Position numbers and translations under genes: made by a program. 64,000 nucleotides of DNA, taken from Mycolicibacter terrae. GTDB taxonomy: Bacteria > Actinomycetota > Actinomycetes > Mycobacteriales > Mycobacteriaceae. The stretch's first letter is position 1; every line of letters starts with the position of its first letter. Below are positions 17,567 through 26,041 of the stretch, in pieces. Location: positions 3,472,001 to 3,536,000 of the forward strand of contig NZ_AP022564.1 of the NCBI RefSeq assembly GCF_010727125.1. Direction: 5' to 3'. Below the pieces are notes generated by a model. That model had not been told where the DNA came from. It was given only the letters and a program-made list of their open reading frames with translations, and ran no database searches.

Positions 17567-17581
17567 CGGGCTCCTTCGATC

Positions 17582-17613
17582 AACCAACCAAGTGAACACA
17601 CAGTAGGTTGGTT
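17582..17613. promoter_or_regulatory. candidate TetR operator
   Basis: Perfect arms AACCAACC (17582-17589) and GGTTGGTT (17606-17613) separated by 16 bases, immediately upstream of the TetR start. Confidence 0.5.
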
Positions 17614-17659
17614 TGCGCGTTGTGACAAGGGTCTCATCGAAGATTCTTTTTGCCGGCCC

Positions 17660-18808
17660 TCACAGACCCAGCGACTTGGCGATGATCATCTTCATCACCT
17701 CGCTGGTCCCGGCATAGATCCGGGCCACCCGCGCATCGGTGTAGAGCCGCGCGATCGGGTATTCCATCATGTAGCCGTAGCCGCCGAACAGTTGCAGGCA
17801 GCGGTCGATCACCCGGGCCTGCATCTCGGTGCAGAACAGTTTCACCCGGGCGGCGTCGGCCGCCGACAACTCACCCTCGACGTGTTCGGCGACCGCTCGG
17901 TCGAGCATGCACTGGGCGGCCTCGATCTCGGTGGAGACCGCGGCCAGTTCGAATTTGGTGTTCTGGAACGACGCGACCGGGGAGCCGAACACATTGCGGT
18001 TCTTCACATAGTCGATGGTGGCGGCCAGCGCCGAGCGGGACTGGGCGACCGAGCCCACGGCGACGGTGAGCCGTTCCTGGGCCAGGTTGTGGCCGAGGTA
18101 GCTGAACGCCTCCCCCTCCTCCCCCAGCCGGTTGGCCACCGGAACCCGAACGTCGGTGAACGACAACTCGGCGGTGTCCTGCACCTTGCAGCCCATCTTG
18201 TCCAGTTCGCGGCCCCGGGCGAAGCCCGCCATACCGTCCTCGACCACCAGCAGCGTCAGGCCGCGGCGACGGTTGTCGGGGTCGGTGGAGGTGCGCGCCA
18301 CCACGATCACCAGATCGGCCTGGATGCCGCCGGTGATGAACGTCTTGGCCCCGTTGACGATGTAGTCGTCGCCGTCTCGCTCCGCGGTGGTGCGCATCCC
18401 GGCCAGATCCGACCCGGTGCCGGGCTCGGTCATCGCGATCGCGGTGAGCAACGTGCCGGCCGCCAGCCCGGGGAACCAGCGGGCCCGCTGCTCGTCGCTC
18501 GCGTAGTGCAGGAAGTACGGCAGGATCACCTCGAGTTGGGTGCGCACCGTGGACAACGTGACCAGCGCGCGCGCCGCCTCCTCCTGCAGCACCACGTTGT
18601 AGCGGTAGTCGTCGATGCCGGCGCCGCCGTACTCCTCGGGGATCGCCATGCCGAGCATTCCCAGCGAACCCAGGTGCTCGAACACCGCTCGCGGCATCCG
18701 GCCGGCCTTCTCCCACTGCGGATATTCGGGCACCACGTGCTTTTCGACGAAGTCACGGGCCAAGGCCCGAAACGCCTCGTGGTCTTCGGTGAACAGAACA
18801 CGCTGCAT
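17660..18808 (-). CDS. acyl-CoA dehydrogenase (FadE)
   Basis: 382 residues from the ATG at 18808. FAD acyl-CoA dehydrogenase fold: IAMTEPGTGSDLAGMRT flavin/substrate motif near 125-140, helix domain with QVTFQ-type FGSPVASFQNTKFELA, C-terminal LFGGYGYMMEYPIARLYTDARVARIYAGTSEVM. The MCAD-type catalytic Glu before GTSE is Ala here (YAGTSE); a Glu in AQERLTVAVG sits at the position used by long-chain/isovaleryl-type enzymes. Last gene of the five-gene operon starting at 23223, 10 bases after the thiolase stop. Confidence 0.92.
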   Translation of the reverse strand: MQRVLFTEDHEAFRALARDFVEKHVVPEYPQWEKAGRMPRAVFEHLGSLGMLGMAIPEEYGGAGIDDYRYNVVLQEEAARALVTLSTVRTQLEVILPYFLHYASDEQRARWFPGLAAGTLLTAIAMTEPGTGSDLAGMRTTAERDGDDYIVNGAKTFITGGIQADLVIVVARTSTDPDNRRRGLTLLVVEDGMAGFARGRELDKMGCKVQDTAELSFTDVRVPVANRLGEEGEAFSYLGHNLAQERLTVAVGSVAQSRSALAATIDYVKNRNVFGSPVASFQNTKFELAAVSTEIEAAQCMLDRAVAEHVEGELSAADAARVKLFCTEMQARVIDRCLQLFGGYGYMMEYPIARLYTDARVARIYAGTSEVMKMIIAKSLGL

Positions 18809-18818
18809 GAGGTGTCCC

Positions 18819-19964
18819 CTAACCGACCAGCTCGACGATCGTGGCGTTGGCGGTTCCGCCGCCTTCACACATGGTCTGCAGGCCGTAACGAATCCCGTTG
18901 TCGCGCATGTGGTGAATCATCCGGATCATCAACACCGCACCGGAGGCGCCGAGCGGATGGCCCAGTGCGATGGCCCCGCCCAGCGGGTTGAGCCGCTCGG
19001 CGTCGGCGCCGGTGTCGGCCAACCACGCCAGCGGCACCGGCGCGAAGGCCTCGTTGACCTCGAACACGCCGATCTCGTCGATGCCGAGCCCGGCCCGCTT
19101 GAGCACCTTCTCGGTGGCCGGGATAGGCCCGGTGAGCATCAGCACCGGGTCGGCGCCGGTCACCGCGCCGGCCCGGTAGCGCACCAGCGGGGTCAGCCCG
19201 CGCCGGGCGGCCTCGTCTTCGCTCATCACCAAAAGCGCTGCGGCGCCATCGGAGATCTGCGAAGAGTTGCCGGCGTGGATCACTCCGTCGTCACGGAAGG
19301 CCGGCTTGAGCCCGGCCAGCTTCTCGGCGGTGGTACCCCGTCGGATGCCCTCGTCGGCGTCCACCACGCCGCCGTCGGTCGCCACCGGCATGATCTGATC
19401 GCGAAACGCCCCGGCGTCCTGCGCGGCGGCGGCCAGCCCATGTGAGCGCACCGAATATTCGTCGACCCGAGCGCGGTCGAAACCCCATCTCTCGCAGATC
19501 ATCTCGGCGCCGATGCCCTGATTGAACTGAAATCCGTCATAACGCGCCAGCGCTTTCGGGCCGAACGGTTCCCCGGTGGACCGTGCCGCGCCGAGCGGAA
19601 CCCGGCTCATCACCTCGACACCGCCGGCGACCACGACATCCTGCTGCCCCGACATCACCGCGTGTACCGCGAAATCGAGCGCCTGCTGACTGGAGCCGCA
19701 GGCCCGGTTGACGGTGGTGCCGGGGATGGTCTCCGGCCAGCCCGCGGCCAGCACGGCGTAACGCCCGATATTGCTGGACTGGTCGCCGACCTGCGACACG
19801 CAGCCCCACACCACGTCGTCGACGGCCCCCGGGTCGACACCGGTGCGCTGCATCAGCTCGTTCAACACGAGAGCGGACAGGTCCGCGGCGTGCACCCCGG
19901 CCAGGCCGCCGTTGCGCTTGCCGACCGGGGTGCGCACCGCCCCGACGATCACTGTTGGTCGCAT
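18819..19964 (-). CDS. thiolase family protein (acetyl-CoA acyltransferase, FadA-like)
   Basis: 381 residues from ATG at 19964. Catalytic Cys in NRACGSSQQALDF, His in GGAIALGHPLGASGA and second Cys in QTMCEGGGTANATI are all present, so a competent degradative thiolase. Some alternative starts exist upstream but the IVGAVRTPVGKRNGGL N terminus is canonical. Lies 5 bases after the echA gene and 10 bases before fadE in the same operon; expected to cleave a 3-ketoacyl-CoA of the island's pathway. Confidence 0.92.
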   Translation of the reverse strand: MRPTVIVGAVRTPVGKRNGGLAGVHAADLSALVLNELMQRTGVDPGAVDDVVWGCVSQVGDQSSNIGRYAVLAAGWPETIPGTTVNRACGSSQQALDFAVHAVMSGQQDVVVAGGVEVMSRVPLGAARSTGEPFGPKALARYDGFQFNQGIGAEMICERWGFDRARVDEYSVRSHGLAAAAQDAGAFRDQIMPVATDGGVVDADEGIRRGTTAEKLAGLKPAFRDDGVIHAGNSSQISDGAAALLVMSEDEAARRGLTPLVRYRAGAVTGADPVLMLTGPIPATEKVLKRAGLGIDEIGVFEVNEAFAPVPLAWLADTGADAERLNPLGGAIALGHPLGASGAVLMIRMIHHMRDNGIRYGLQTMCEGGGTANATIVELVG

Positions 19965-19969
19965 CTGAA

Positions 19970-20785
19970 CTACTCCGATCTCGTTGGCTTCGCCGGCCAT
20001 CCGCCGGTGAAGCGCGGCGTCCGTTTCTCGGCGAACGCCGCATACGCTTCCGCGGCGTCTGTCCCGGCGAAATTGACTATCTGGGCGCGTGATTCGTTCA
20101 TCAAGGCGGCCGGCAGGGTGGTGTCGGCCCCCTGGTTGAGCAGCGCCTTGGTCTGCGCCAGTGCCCGCGGCGGGCCGGCCGCCAACCGGTCGGCGAGGTC
20201 GTCGACGAACCCGTCGATCTCCTCGGCCCCCACCACCCAGGTCACCAGGTTCAGTGCCTGGGCTTCGGCGGCGTCGATGGTCTCGGCCAGCAGCGTCAGC
20301 CGCTTGGCCTGTTGCAGGCCGACGATCTTGGGCAGCAGCCACGATCCGCCCAGGTCGATCGAGAGCCCCCGCTTCGAGAAGATCTGGCAGAACGTCGATT
20401 CCGGCGTCGCGACCACCAGGTCGCAACCCAGGGCCAGATTCCAGCCGGCCCCGACCGCGACGCCGTTCACCTTGGCGACGGTCGGCACCGCCAGCTCGTG
20501 CAGGGCCAGCGCGACGTCGGACAGCCGGCGCAGCTTCTCCGCCGGGTGGACCTGCTCGGGGGTGCCGATGTCCGCGCCCGAGCAGAACGCGCCGCCGGCG
20601 CCGGTGATTACCAGGGCGCGCAGGTCGCGGTCGTCGGCGGCGTCGCGCAGCGCATCCCGCAGCTCCCGCCACAACCGCGGGTTGATCGCGTTCTTGCGGG
20701 CGGGCCGGTTCAGGGTGAGCGTGCGCACGCCGTCGCGATCGCTGCTCAGCAGGACCGGCTCGCCGGCCCCGTCGTGGTGTGCCAT
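19970..20785 (-). CDS. enoyl-CoA hydratase/isomerase family protein
   Basis: 271 residues. Crotonase signatures: LTLNRPARKNAI, oxyanion AFCSGADIG around 69-77, and VGAGWNLALGCDLVVATPESTF followed by LSIDLGGSWLLPKIVG. The first catalytic Glu position is Asn (GWNLALGCD) and the second is Asp (SIDLGGS), the pattern of isomerase-type rather than classical hydratase members. Its start codon overlaps the stop of the CoA-transferase gene by one base (TGATG), implying coupling. Confidence 0.88.
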   Translation of the reverse strand: MAHHDGAGEPVLLSSDRDGVRTLTLNRPARKNAINPRLWRELRDALRDAADDRDLRALVITGAGGAFCSGADIGTPEQVHPAEKLRRLSDVALALHELAVPTVAKVNGVAVGAGWNLALGCDLVVATPESTFCQIFSKRGLSIDLGGSWLLPKIVGLQQAKRLTLLAETIDAAEAQALNLVTWVVGAEEIDGFVDDLADRLAAGPPRALAQTKALLNQGADTTLPAALMNESRAQIVNFAGTDAAEAYAAFAEKRTPRFTGGWPAKPTRSE

Positions 20786-22005
20786 CAGCTCCCAGCCTGC
20801 CCGATCGCCCCCTGGCCGCGCAGCGCGGCGATGTCGGTGTCGGTGAGACCCAGCTCGCCCAGCACCGCGTCGGTGTGTTCGCCCAGGCCCGGCACCGCCC
20901 CCATCGGCGGGTCGTAGCCGGCGATCACCGGGGGCGGCAGCAACGACGGGATCGGTCCGGCGGGCGTGTCGATGCTGCGCCAGCGGTCGCGTTCGGCGAG
21001 CTGCGGATGCCCCAGCACGTCGCTGGGCGTGTTGTAGCGGGCGTTGCCGATTCCGGCGGCGTCGGCGGCGTCCTGAATCTTGGCCAGGTCATGGCGGGAA
21101 CACCAGTCGCCTATCGCCTCGTCCAGGATCGCCCGGTGCGCCACCCGGTCGGCGTTTCCGGCGAACCGCGGGTCCTCGGCCAGATCCTCGCGGCCCAGCA
21201 GTTCGCGGGCCAGCCGCTGCCACTCCCGGTCGTTGGTGGTGCCCAGCACCACGGTGTGCCCGTCGGCGGTCGGGTAGGCGCCGTAGGGCGCCACCGCCGG
21301 TGAGCTCATCCCCAGCGGCTGCTGGTCGACTCCGGAGTGCCGCGCGTAGGTCAGGTGGTAGCCCATCATCTCGGCCATGGTGTCGAACAGGCTCACGGTG
21401 ATCGACGGCGCCGGCTCATCCCGGTCTGTCCCCTTGCGGCCGGCCAGCAGCGCCACGATCGACAGCGCCGAGTACAGGCCGCTGGTCACGTCGGCCACCG
21501 GCGGGCCGGGTTTGGCCGGGGCGCCCGGATTGCCGGTCACCGAGCACACCCCGGACTCCGCCTGCACGAGCAGGTCATAGGCGCGCTTGTGCGACAGCGG
21601 GCCGCCGCTGCCGTACCCGTCGATCTCCACCGCGATCACGTTGGGGTGCCGGCGCGCCATGTCCGCCGGCGACAGCCCCAGCCGGGCGGTGGCACCCGGC
21701 GCGAGGTTAGACACCAGCACGTCGGCGCGGTCGAGCAGACGGTGCAGAATGTCGCGTCCCGCAGCGCTTTTCAGGTCCAGGGTGACCGACTCCTTGCCAC
21801 GGTTGACCCAGACGAAGTGCGCGGCCTGCCCGTTGACGACGTCGTCGTAGTAGCGGGCGAAGTCGCCGCCGTCGGGGTTCTCCACCTTGATGACGCGCGC
21901 GCCGAAGTCGGCCAGCGCGCGGGTGCACATCGGGGCCGACACCGCCTGTTCCAGGGTCACCACGGTGACGCCGGCCAGCGGTGCGGCTGACTGTGGGGGC
22001 ATCAC
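20785..22005 (-). CDS. CaiB/BaiF-family CoA-transferase
   Basis: 406 residues; GTG at 22005 directly followed by ATG. Normal domain order: PLAGVTVVTLEQAVSAPMCTRALADFGARVIKVE at the N terminus, FVWVNRGKESVTLDLK, and the catalytic Asp in YDLLVQAESG near residue 144-153. The small domain follows (DGHTVVLGTTNDREWQRL). Members move CoA between carboxylates or racemise 2-methylacyl-CoA. Lies between fadE (22033) and echA in the operon. Confidence 0.9.
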   Translation of the reverse strand: MMPPQSAAPLAGVTVVTLEQAVSAPMCTRALADFGARVIKVENPDGGDFARYYDDVVNGQAAHFVWVNRGKESVTLDLKSAAGRDILHRLLDRADVLVSNLAPGATARLGLSPADMARRHPNVIAVEIDGYGSGGPLSHKRAYDLLVQAESGVCSVTGNPGAPAKPGPPVADVTSGLYSALSIVALLAGRKGTDRDEPAPSITVSLFDTMAEMMGYHLTYARHSGVDQQPLGMSSPAVAPYGAYPTADGHTVVLGTTNDREWQRLARELLGREDLAEDPRFAGNADRVAHRAILDEAIGDWCSRHDLAKIQDAADAAGIGNARYNTPSDVLGHPQLAERDRWRSIDTPAGPIPSLLPPPVIAGYDPPMGAVPGLGEHTDAVLGELGLTDTDIAALRGQGAIGQAGS

Positions 22006-22032
22006 ATCACCATGCCACCATCGACCGGCCCA

Positions 22033-23223
22033 TCAGTAACTCCTGGGTAGTCCGAGCACGTGCGAGCCCAGGAAGTTCAGGATCATCTCCTGGCTGATCG
22101 GCACGATCTTCATCAGCCGCGACTCGCGGAAGTACCGCGACACCGCATACTCCTCCGAGTAGCCCATGCCGCCGTGGGCCTGCAGCGCCCGGTCGGCGGC
22201 CCCGAAACCGGCATCGGCACAGAGGTATTTGGCCATGTTGGCCTCACGGCCGCACGGCTTGCCGTTGTCGTAGAGCCAGGTGGCCTTGCGCAGGATCAAC
22301 TCGGCGGCATCCAGGCGCGCCAGCGAGTCCGCGAGCGGGAACTGGATCCCCTGGTTCATGCCGATCGGCCGGTCGAACACCACACGCTCGTTGGCGTAGC
22401 GGACCGCGCGGTCCAGCGCGACCCGGCCGATGCCCAGCGCCTCGGCGGCAATCAGCATGCGCTCCGGGTTCAGCCCGTGCAGGATGTAGGAAAAGCCTTT
22501 GCCCTCTTCACCGATCCGGTGTTCGGCCGGGATTCGCAGGTCGTCGATGAACACCTCGTTGGAGCCGACGGCGTTGCGGCCCATTTTGGTGATCGGCCGG
22601 ATCTCGACGTGGTCGCGGTCGATATCGGTGAGGAACAGGGTGAGACCGTCGGTGGGTTTGCCCCCTCGCTTCTGCACGTCCTCGCGGGACTCGGTGCGGG
22701 TCAGCAGCAGGATCTTCTCGGACTCCTGCGCCTTGGAGATCCAGACCTTACGACCGTTCACTACGTAGTCGCTGCCGTCGCGCTTGGCGAACGTGGTGAT
22801 CCGTGACGTGTCGAGGCCCGCGGTCGGTTCGGTGACGCCGAAGCACACGTGCAGGTCGCCGCTGACAATGCGGGGCAGGGTTTCGGCCTTCATCTCCTCC
22901 GAGCCGAAGACCACGACCGGCTGCATACCGAAGATCGACAGGTGGATCGAGCTTGCGGCGTTCATGCCGCCGCCCGAACGCGCCACTTCTTCCGCCAGGA
23001 TGGTGGCCTCGGTGATGCCCAGCCCGTGGCCGCCGAACTCCTCGGGGATGGTCATGCCCAGCCAGCCGCCACCGGCGATGGCGTCGTAGAACTCGCGCGG
23101 GAATTCGTGCGCCAAGTCCTTGGTCATCCAGTAGTGGTCGTCGAACTTGGATGCCAGTTCGGCGACCGACTGCCGGATCAGCTGCTGGTCCTCGGTCAGC
23201 TCGAAGCTCATTCCGCCGGACAT
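22033..23223 (-). CDS. acyl-CoA dehydrogenase (FadE)
   Basis: 396 residues. CFGVTEPTAGLDTSRITTFA is the flavin-binding motif, FDRPIGMNQGIQFPLADSLA the second-subunit contact and LQAHGGMGYSEEYAVSRYFRESRLMKIVPISQEM the C terminus. The Glu of the usual IYEGTS motif is absent (IVPISQ); the base is more likely the Glu in HGLNPERMLIAAEALG, as in isovaleryl-CoA-type enzymes. First gene of the operon that ends at 17660; a perfect island operator lies 52 bases upstream. Start codon follows a GGAGG-type site. Confidence 0.92.
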   Translation of the reverse strand: MSGGMSFELTEDQQLIRQSVAELASKFDDHYWMTKDLAHEFPREFYDAIAGGGWLGMTIPEEFGGHGLGITEATILAEEVARSGGGMNAASSIHLSIFGMQPVVVFGSEEMKAETLPRIVSGDLHVCFGVTEPTAGLDTSRITTFAKRDGSDYVVNGRKVWISKAQESEKILLLTRTESREDVQKRGGKPTDGLTLFLTDIDRDHVEIRPITKMGRNAVGSNEVFIDDLRIPAEHRIGEEGKGFSYILHGLNPERMLIAAEALGIGRVALDRAVRYANERVVFDRPIGMNQGIQFPLADSLARLDAAELILRKATWLYDNGKPCGREANMAKYLCADAGFGAADRALQAHGGMGYSEEYAVSRYFRESRLMKIVPISQEMILNFLGSHVLGLPRSY

Positions 23224-23274
23224 GGTCTCCTCCAGCTCATCAAAACCCCATGTGGATGTTCATTAGTCGCAAAC

Positions 23275-23289
23275 GAGAATAGCATTCTC
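23275..23289. promoter_or_regulatory. island operator motif, copy 2 (perfect)
   Basis: GAGAAT-AGC-ATTCTC, extended to CGAGAAT/ATTCTCG at 23274-23290. It lies between the end of the ThDP-enzyme gene and the start of fadE 22033-23223. Confidence 0.6.
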
Positions 23290-23290
23290 G

Positions 23291-24997
23291 TCACTGGGTT
23301 CCTTCGGCGTACCAGGTGCGGAACTCGGCGTAGTTGGGCATCTCCTCCGAGTTGGCCTTCGGGTCGATGCACACGTGGATCACCGCTGTCCCGCCGGCGG
23401 CGTAGGCGCGTTTGATCGCCGGCCCGATCTCCGCCTCGTCCTGCACGTACTCCCCGCGGCAGCCCATCCCCTCGGCGATCTTGTCGAACCGGACATCCTT
23501 GCTCCAGTGCACCCCGGGCTGCGGCGACGGCTGATCGAACGTCCGCTTGTACACCCCGACCTCCAGGCCCCACTGGTGATCCACCCCGACCACGCAGACC
23601 AGTGGAAGCTTCAGCCGGGCCGCGGTCTCCAGCTCGGCGATGTGGAACAGGAACGCCGAGTCACTGGTCAGCAGCATCACCGGCCGCTTACCGCCCTCGG
23701 CGACCGAGGCGCCCACCGCATACGGCAGCCCGGTGCCCAGGTGACCGAAGTTCTGGTTCCACATCACGTCGTGGGGTTTGGCCTGGGAATAGGTCCACTG
23801 GAAGATGACGGTGGCGCCGCCGTCGCGGACCATGATGCCGTCGGCGGGAAAAGCCCGAGTGGCCTCGACCACGAAGCGCGCCGGATGCACCGGAGAACGC
23901 CCGGCCGGAGCGGTCTCGGCCAGCTCGGCCAACTGCTCGGCGTCCTGTTTGATCCAGCGGGCCAGGTCGGGTGACGGGGAGCGTGGACGGTCTTTGAGTG
24001 CCTCGACCAGCAGCGGGACGACACCGCGCAGGTCGCCCACCAGCGGCACGTCGACCGGCCGGTTCACCCCGATCGCCAGCGGATCCTGCTCGACGTAGAT
24101 CCACTTGCGCTCGGCGTTGCGCTCCGCCCAGTGCCGGGTGGTGCCGTAGTGCACCGGCTCGCCGAGCTCGGTGCCCAGCGCCACGCAGACGTCGGAGGCA
24201 GCCACCGCCTCGACCGCCGATGAGGAGAACCCGTAGGGAAAGGTGCGGTCTTCCAGCCCGGGGATGAACGCGGTACCGCCGGAGGTCTGGATCACCGGAC
24301 ACGCCATCAGCTCGGCGAGCTCGGCCACCGCCGCCCCGCTGCGCGAGGTGTGCACCCCGTGACCGACCAGCAGGATCGGGTTGGCCGCGTTGCGGATGAT
24401 CTCGGCGGCTTCGGCGAGCTCGGGCGCACCGGCCCGCTGATTCACCAGCCGGTAGCGGTGCGGCTCGGGCGGCCCGGCGACGTCGAGCTCTTCGAGGATC
24501 ACATGCGACGGGTATTCGATGTAGGACGGCCCGGGCGTGCCGGACATGGCGCGCCGGATGGCCTCGTGCACGATCTCATCGGTCTGGTCGGCGTACTCGA
24601 TCGACGCGCTGTACTTCACCGACGGCGTGAAAAGCTCTTCCTGCCGGACGAATTGGATACGCCCGCGCCGCACCCGCCGCTCGGTGATGCGGGCCCGCTG
24701 CCCGCCTAGGAACACCACCGGGGAGTTCTCCACCTTCGCGCACATCATCGCCCCGGCGATGTTGGCCACCCCGGGACCCAGCGTGCCGATACACAGCCCC
24801 GGCCGGCCGGTCATCCGGGACGCCGCCTCCGCCATGAATCCGGCGCTCTCCTCGTGGTGCGGGGCCACCACCGACCAGCCGCGCTGCTCGGCCTCGACGA
24901 ACATGTGCACGAAGTTGGGGTCGGGGATGCCGAACAGCGTGTCGACGCCCTCGGCTTCGAACAATTCCAGTATCCGGCGGTAAACGGGTACACCCAC
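23291..24997 (-). CDS. thiamine-diphosphate-dependent enzyme (acetolactate synthase/2-hydroxyacyl-CoA lyase/oxalyl-CoA decarboxylase-like)
   Basis: 568 residues with three domains: the PYR domain (1-~170) with catalytic Glu49 in HHEESAGFMAEA and the LGPGVANIAGA loop; the central domain (~190-340); and the PP domain (~375-550). The cofactor motif is atypical: the usual GDG is SDS (445-447) and the metal-ligand Asn region ~26 residues on is VDHQWG (Asp473), while ELETAARLKLPLV is well conserved. The reaction cannot be assigned; in an acyl-CoA island a 2-hydroxyacyl-CoA lyase or decarboxylase is plausible. It is the last gene of the operon starting at 31253, 24 bases after a fadE. Confidence 0.82.
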   Translation of the reverse strand: MGVPVYRRILELFEAEGVDTLFGIPDPNFVHMFVEAEQRGWSVVAPHHEESAGFMAEAASRMTGRPGLCIGTLGPGVANIAGAMMCAKVENSPVVFLGGQRARITERRVRRGRIQFVRQEELFTPSVKYSASIEYADQTDEIVHEAIRRAMSGTPGPSYIEYPSHVILEELDVAGPPEPHRYRLVNQRAGAPELAEAAEIIRNAANPILLVGHGVHTSRSGAAVAELAELMACPVIQTSGGTAFIPGLEDRTFPYGFSSSAVEAVAASDVCVALGTELGEPVHYGTTRHWAERNAERKWIYVEQDPLAIGVNRPVDVPLVGDLRGVVPLLVEALKDRPRSPSPDLARWIKQDAEQLAELAETAPAGRSPVHPARFVVEATRAFPADGIMVRDGGATVIFQWTYSQAKPHDVMWNQNFGHLGTGLPYAVGASVAEGGKRPVMLLTSDSAFLFHIAELETAARLKLPLVCVVGVDHQWGLEVGVYKRTFDQPSPQPGVHWSKDVRFDKIAEGMGCRGEYVQDEAEIGPAIKRAYAAGGTAVIHVCIDPKANSEEMPNYAEFRTWYAEGTQ

Positions 24998-25021
24998 AGT
25001 CGAAACTCCTTGTTCTGCTTG

Positions 25022-26041
25022 TTAATACCGTTGAGCGAGACGTTGCCGGTGCGCTGCCGGTGACCCGAACAACGACCGGTTGAAGACGGCGCGTTTCAGA
25101 TAGACGTGGATGCCGCTCTCCCACGTGTAGCCGATACCGCCGTGCAGCTGCATGGCCTTGCCGACCACGTCGACGGCGGCACCGCAGGTATAGGACTTCG
25201 CCATGGCCACGGCTGCATCGGCTTCGATTTCCGCGCCGTCGGGGCCCGCCACCGCGACCACCGCCTCAACGGCCTCGCGCACCAGGGCGCGGGCCACCGA
25301 GACTTTCACCTGCATGTCGGCGCAGGCGTGTTTGACGGCCTGAAAGGAACCGATCGGACGGCCGAATTGCTCCCGCGTCTGCGCATAGGACACGGTTGCG
25401 GCGAGCATCGCTTCGGCCAGGCCCAGGCTGTCGCAGGCCACCGCGACGGCCGCGCGATTCAGGACAGGCCGCGCGCCGCCGGCGAACCGCAGCGGTTCGG
25501 CCACCTCGATCCCGTCGGCGGTCACGGTGGCGACCCGGCGGGTTTCGTCGAGCACCGGTTGCGGGGTGACGGTCAGGCCCTCGGCGGCGACGGCGACATC
25601 GGCGCCGGACGCATCGGTGGCCAGCACCAGTAACCGGTCGGCGCCTTCGGCGTCCGGAACGAAATCGGCGCGGCCGGTCAATCGACGGTCGGCGTCGAGG
25701 GTGAAGTCTCCGATCGCCACCGCCACTTGAGCCGCGCCGGTGGCGACATCGGCCACCAGCGCATCACGAACCACGCTGTCCTGCAGCGTGGTCAACACGC
25801 CGACGGTCAGCACCGCGCTGCCCAGGTAGGGCGTTGCCGCGGCGGCGCGGCCCAGTTCCTGGCAGACCACGGCGACCTCGGCGAACGTCGCACCGGCCCC
25901 GCCGAAGGCCTCGGGTACCTCCAGCCCGACCCAGCCGGCGTCGGCCATGGTCGGCCAGTCGACGACACGGCCGCGGGACAGCACGTCGGCGGCGACGGCT
26001 CGGAGGTCGTCGTGCAGTTCGGCGAAATCGGTTGTGGTCAC
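25022..26041 (-). CDS. acyl-CoA dehydrogenase, short subunit (ChsE beta-like)
   Basis: 339 residues from a GTG overlapping the stop of the next fadE. N-terminal domain is recognisable (DAGWVGLEVPEAFGGAGATFAEVAVV), the middle beta domain is degenerate (no TEPxxGSD motif), and the C-terminal helices are retained (QTREQFGRPIGSFQAVKHACADM; MQLHGGIGYTWESGIHVYLKR). Short, FAD-motif-poor proteins next to a full-length fadE are the beta chains of alpha2beta2 acyl-CoA dehydrogenases such as FadE26-FadE27 and ChsE1-ChsE2 in steroid side-chain degradation. Likely partner: the gene at 26038-27201. Confidence 0.85.
   Translation of the reverse strand: MTTTDFAELHDDLRAVAADVLSRGRVVDWPTMADAGWVGLEVPEAFGGAGATFAEVAVVCQELGRAAAATPYLGSAVLTVGVLTTLQDSVVRDALVADVATGAAQVAVAIGDFTLDADRRLTGRADFVPDAEGADRLLVLATDASGADVAVAAEGLTVTPQPVLDETRRVATVTADGIEVAEPLRFAGGARPVLNRAAVAVACDSLGLAEAMLAATVSYAQTREQFGRPIGSFQAVKHACADMQVKVSVARALVREAVEAVVAVAGPDGAEIEADAAVAMAKSYTCGAAVDVVGKAMQLHGGIGYTWESGIHVYLKRAVFNRSLFGSPAAHRQRLAQRY

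Noticed and set aside
23291..24997. Calling the ThDP enzyme IlvB (acetolactate synthase)
   Set aside because: The GDG and NN cofactor residues are changed and the context is acyl-CoA catabolism, so no specific enzyme name was given.
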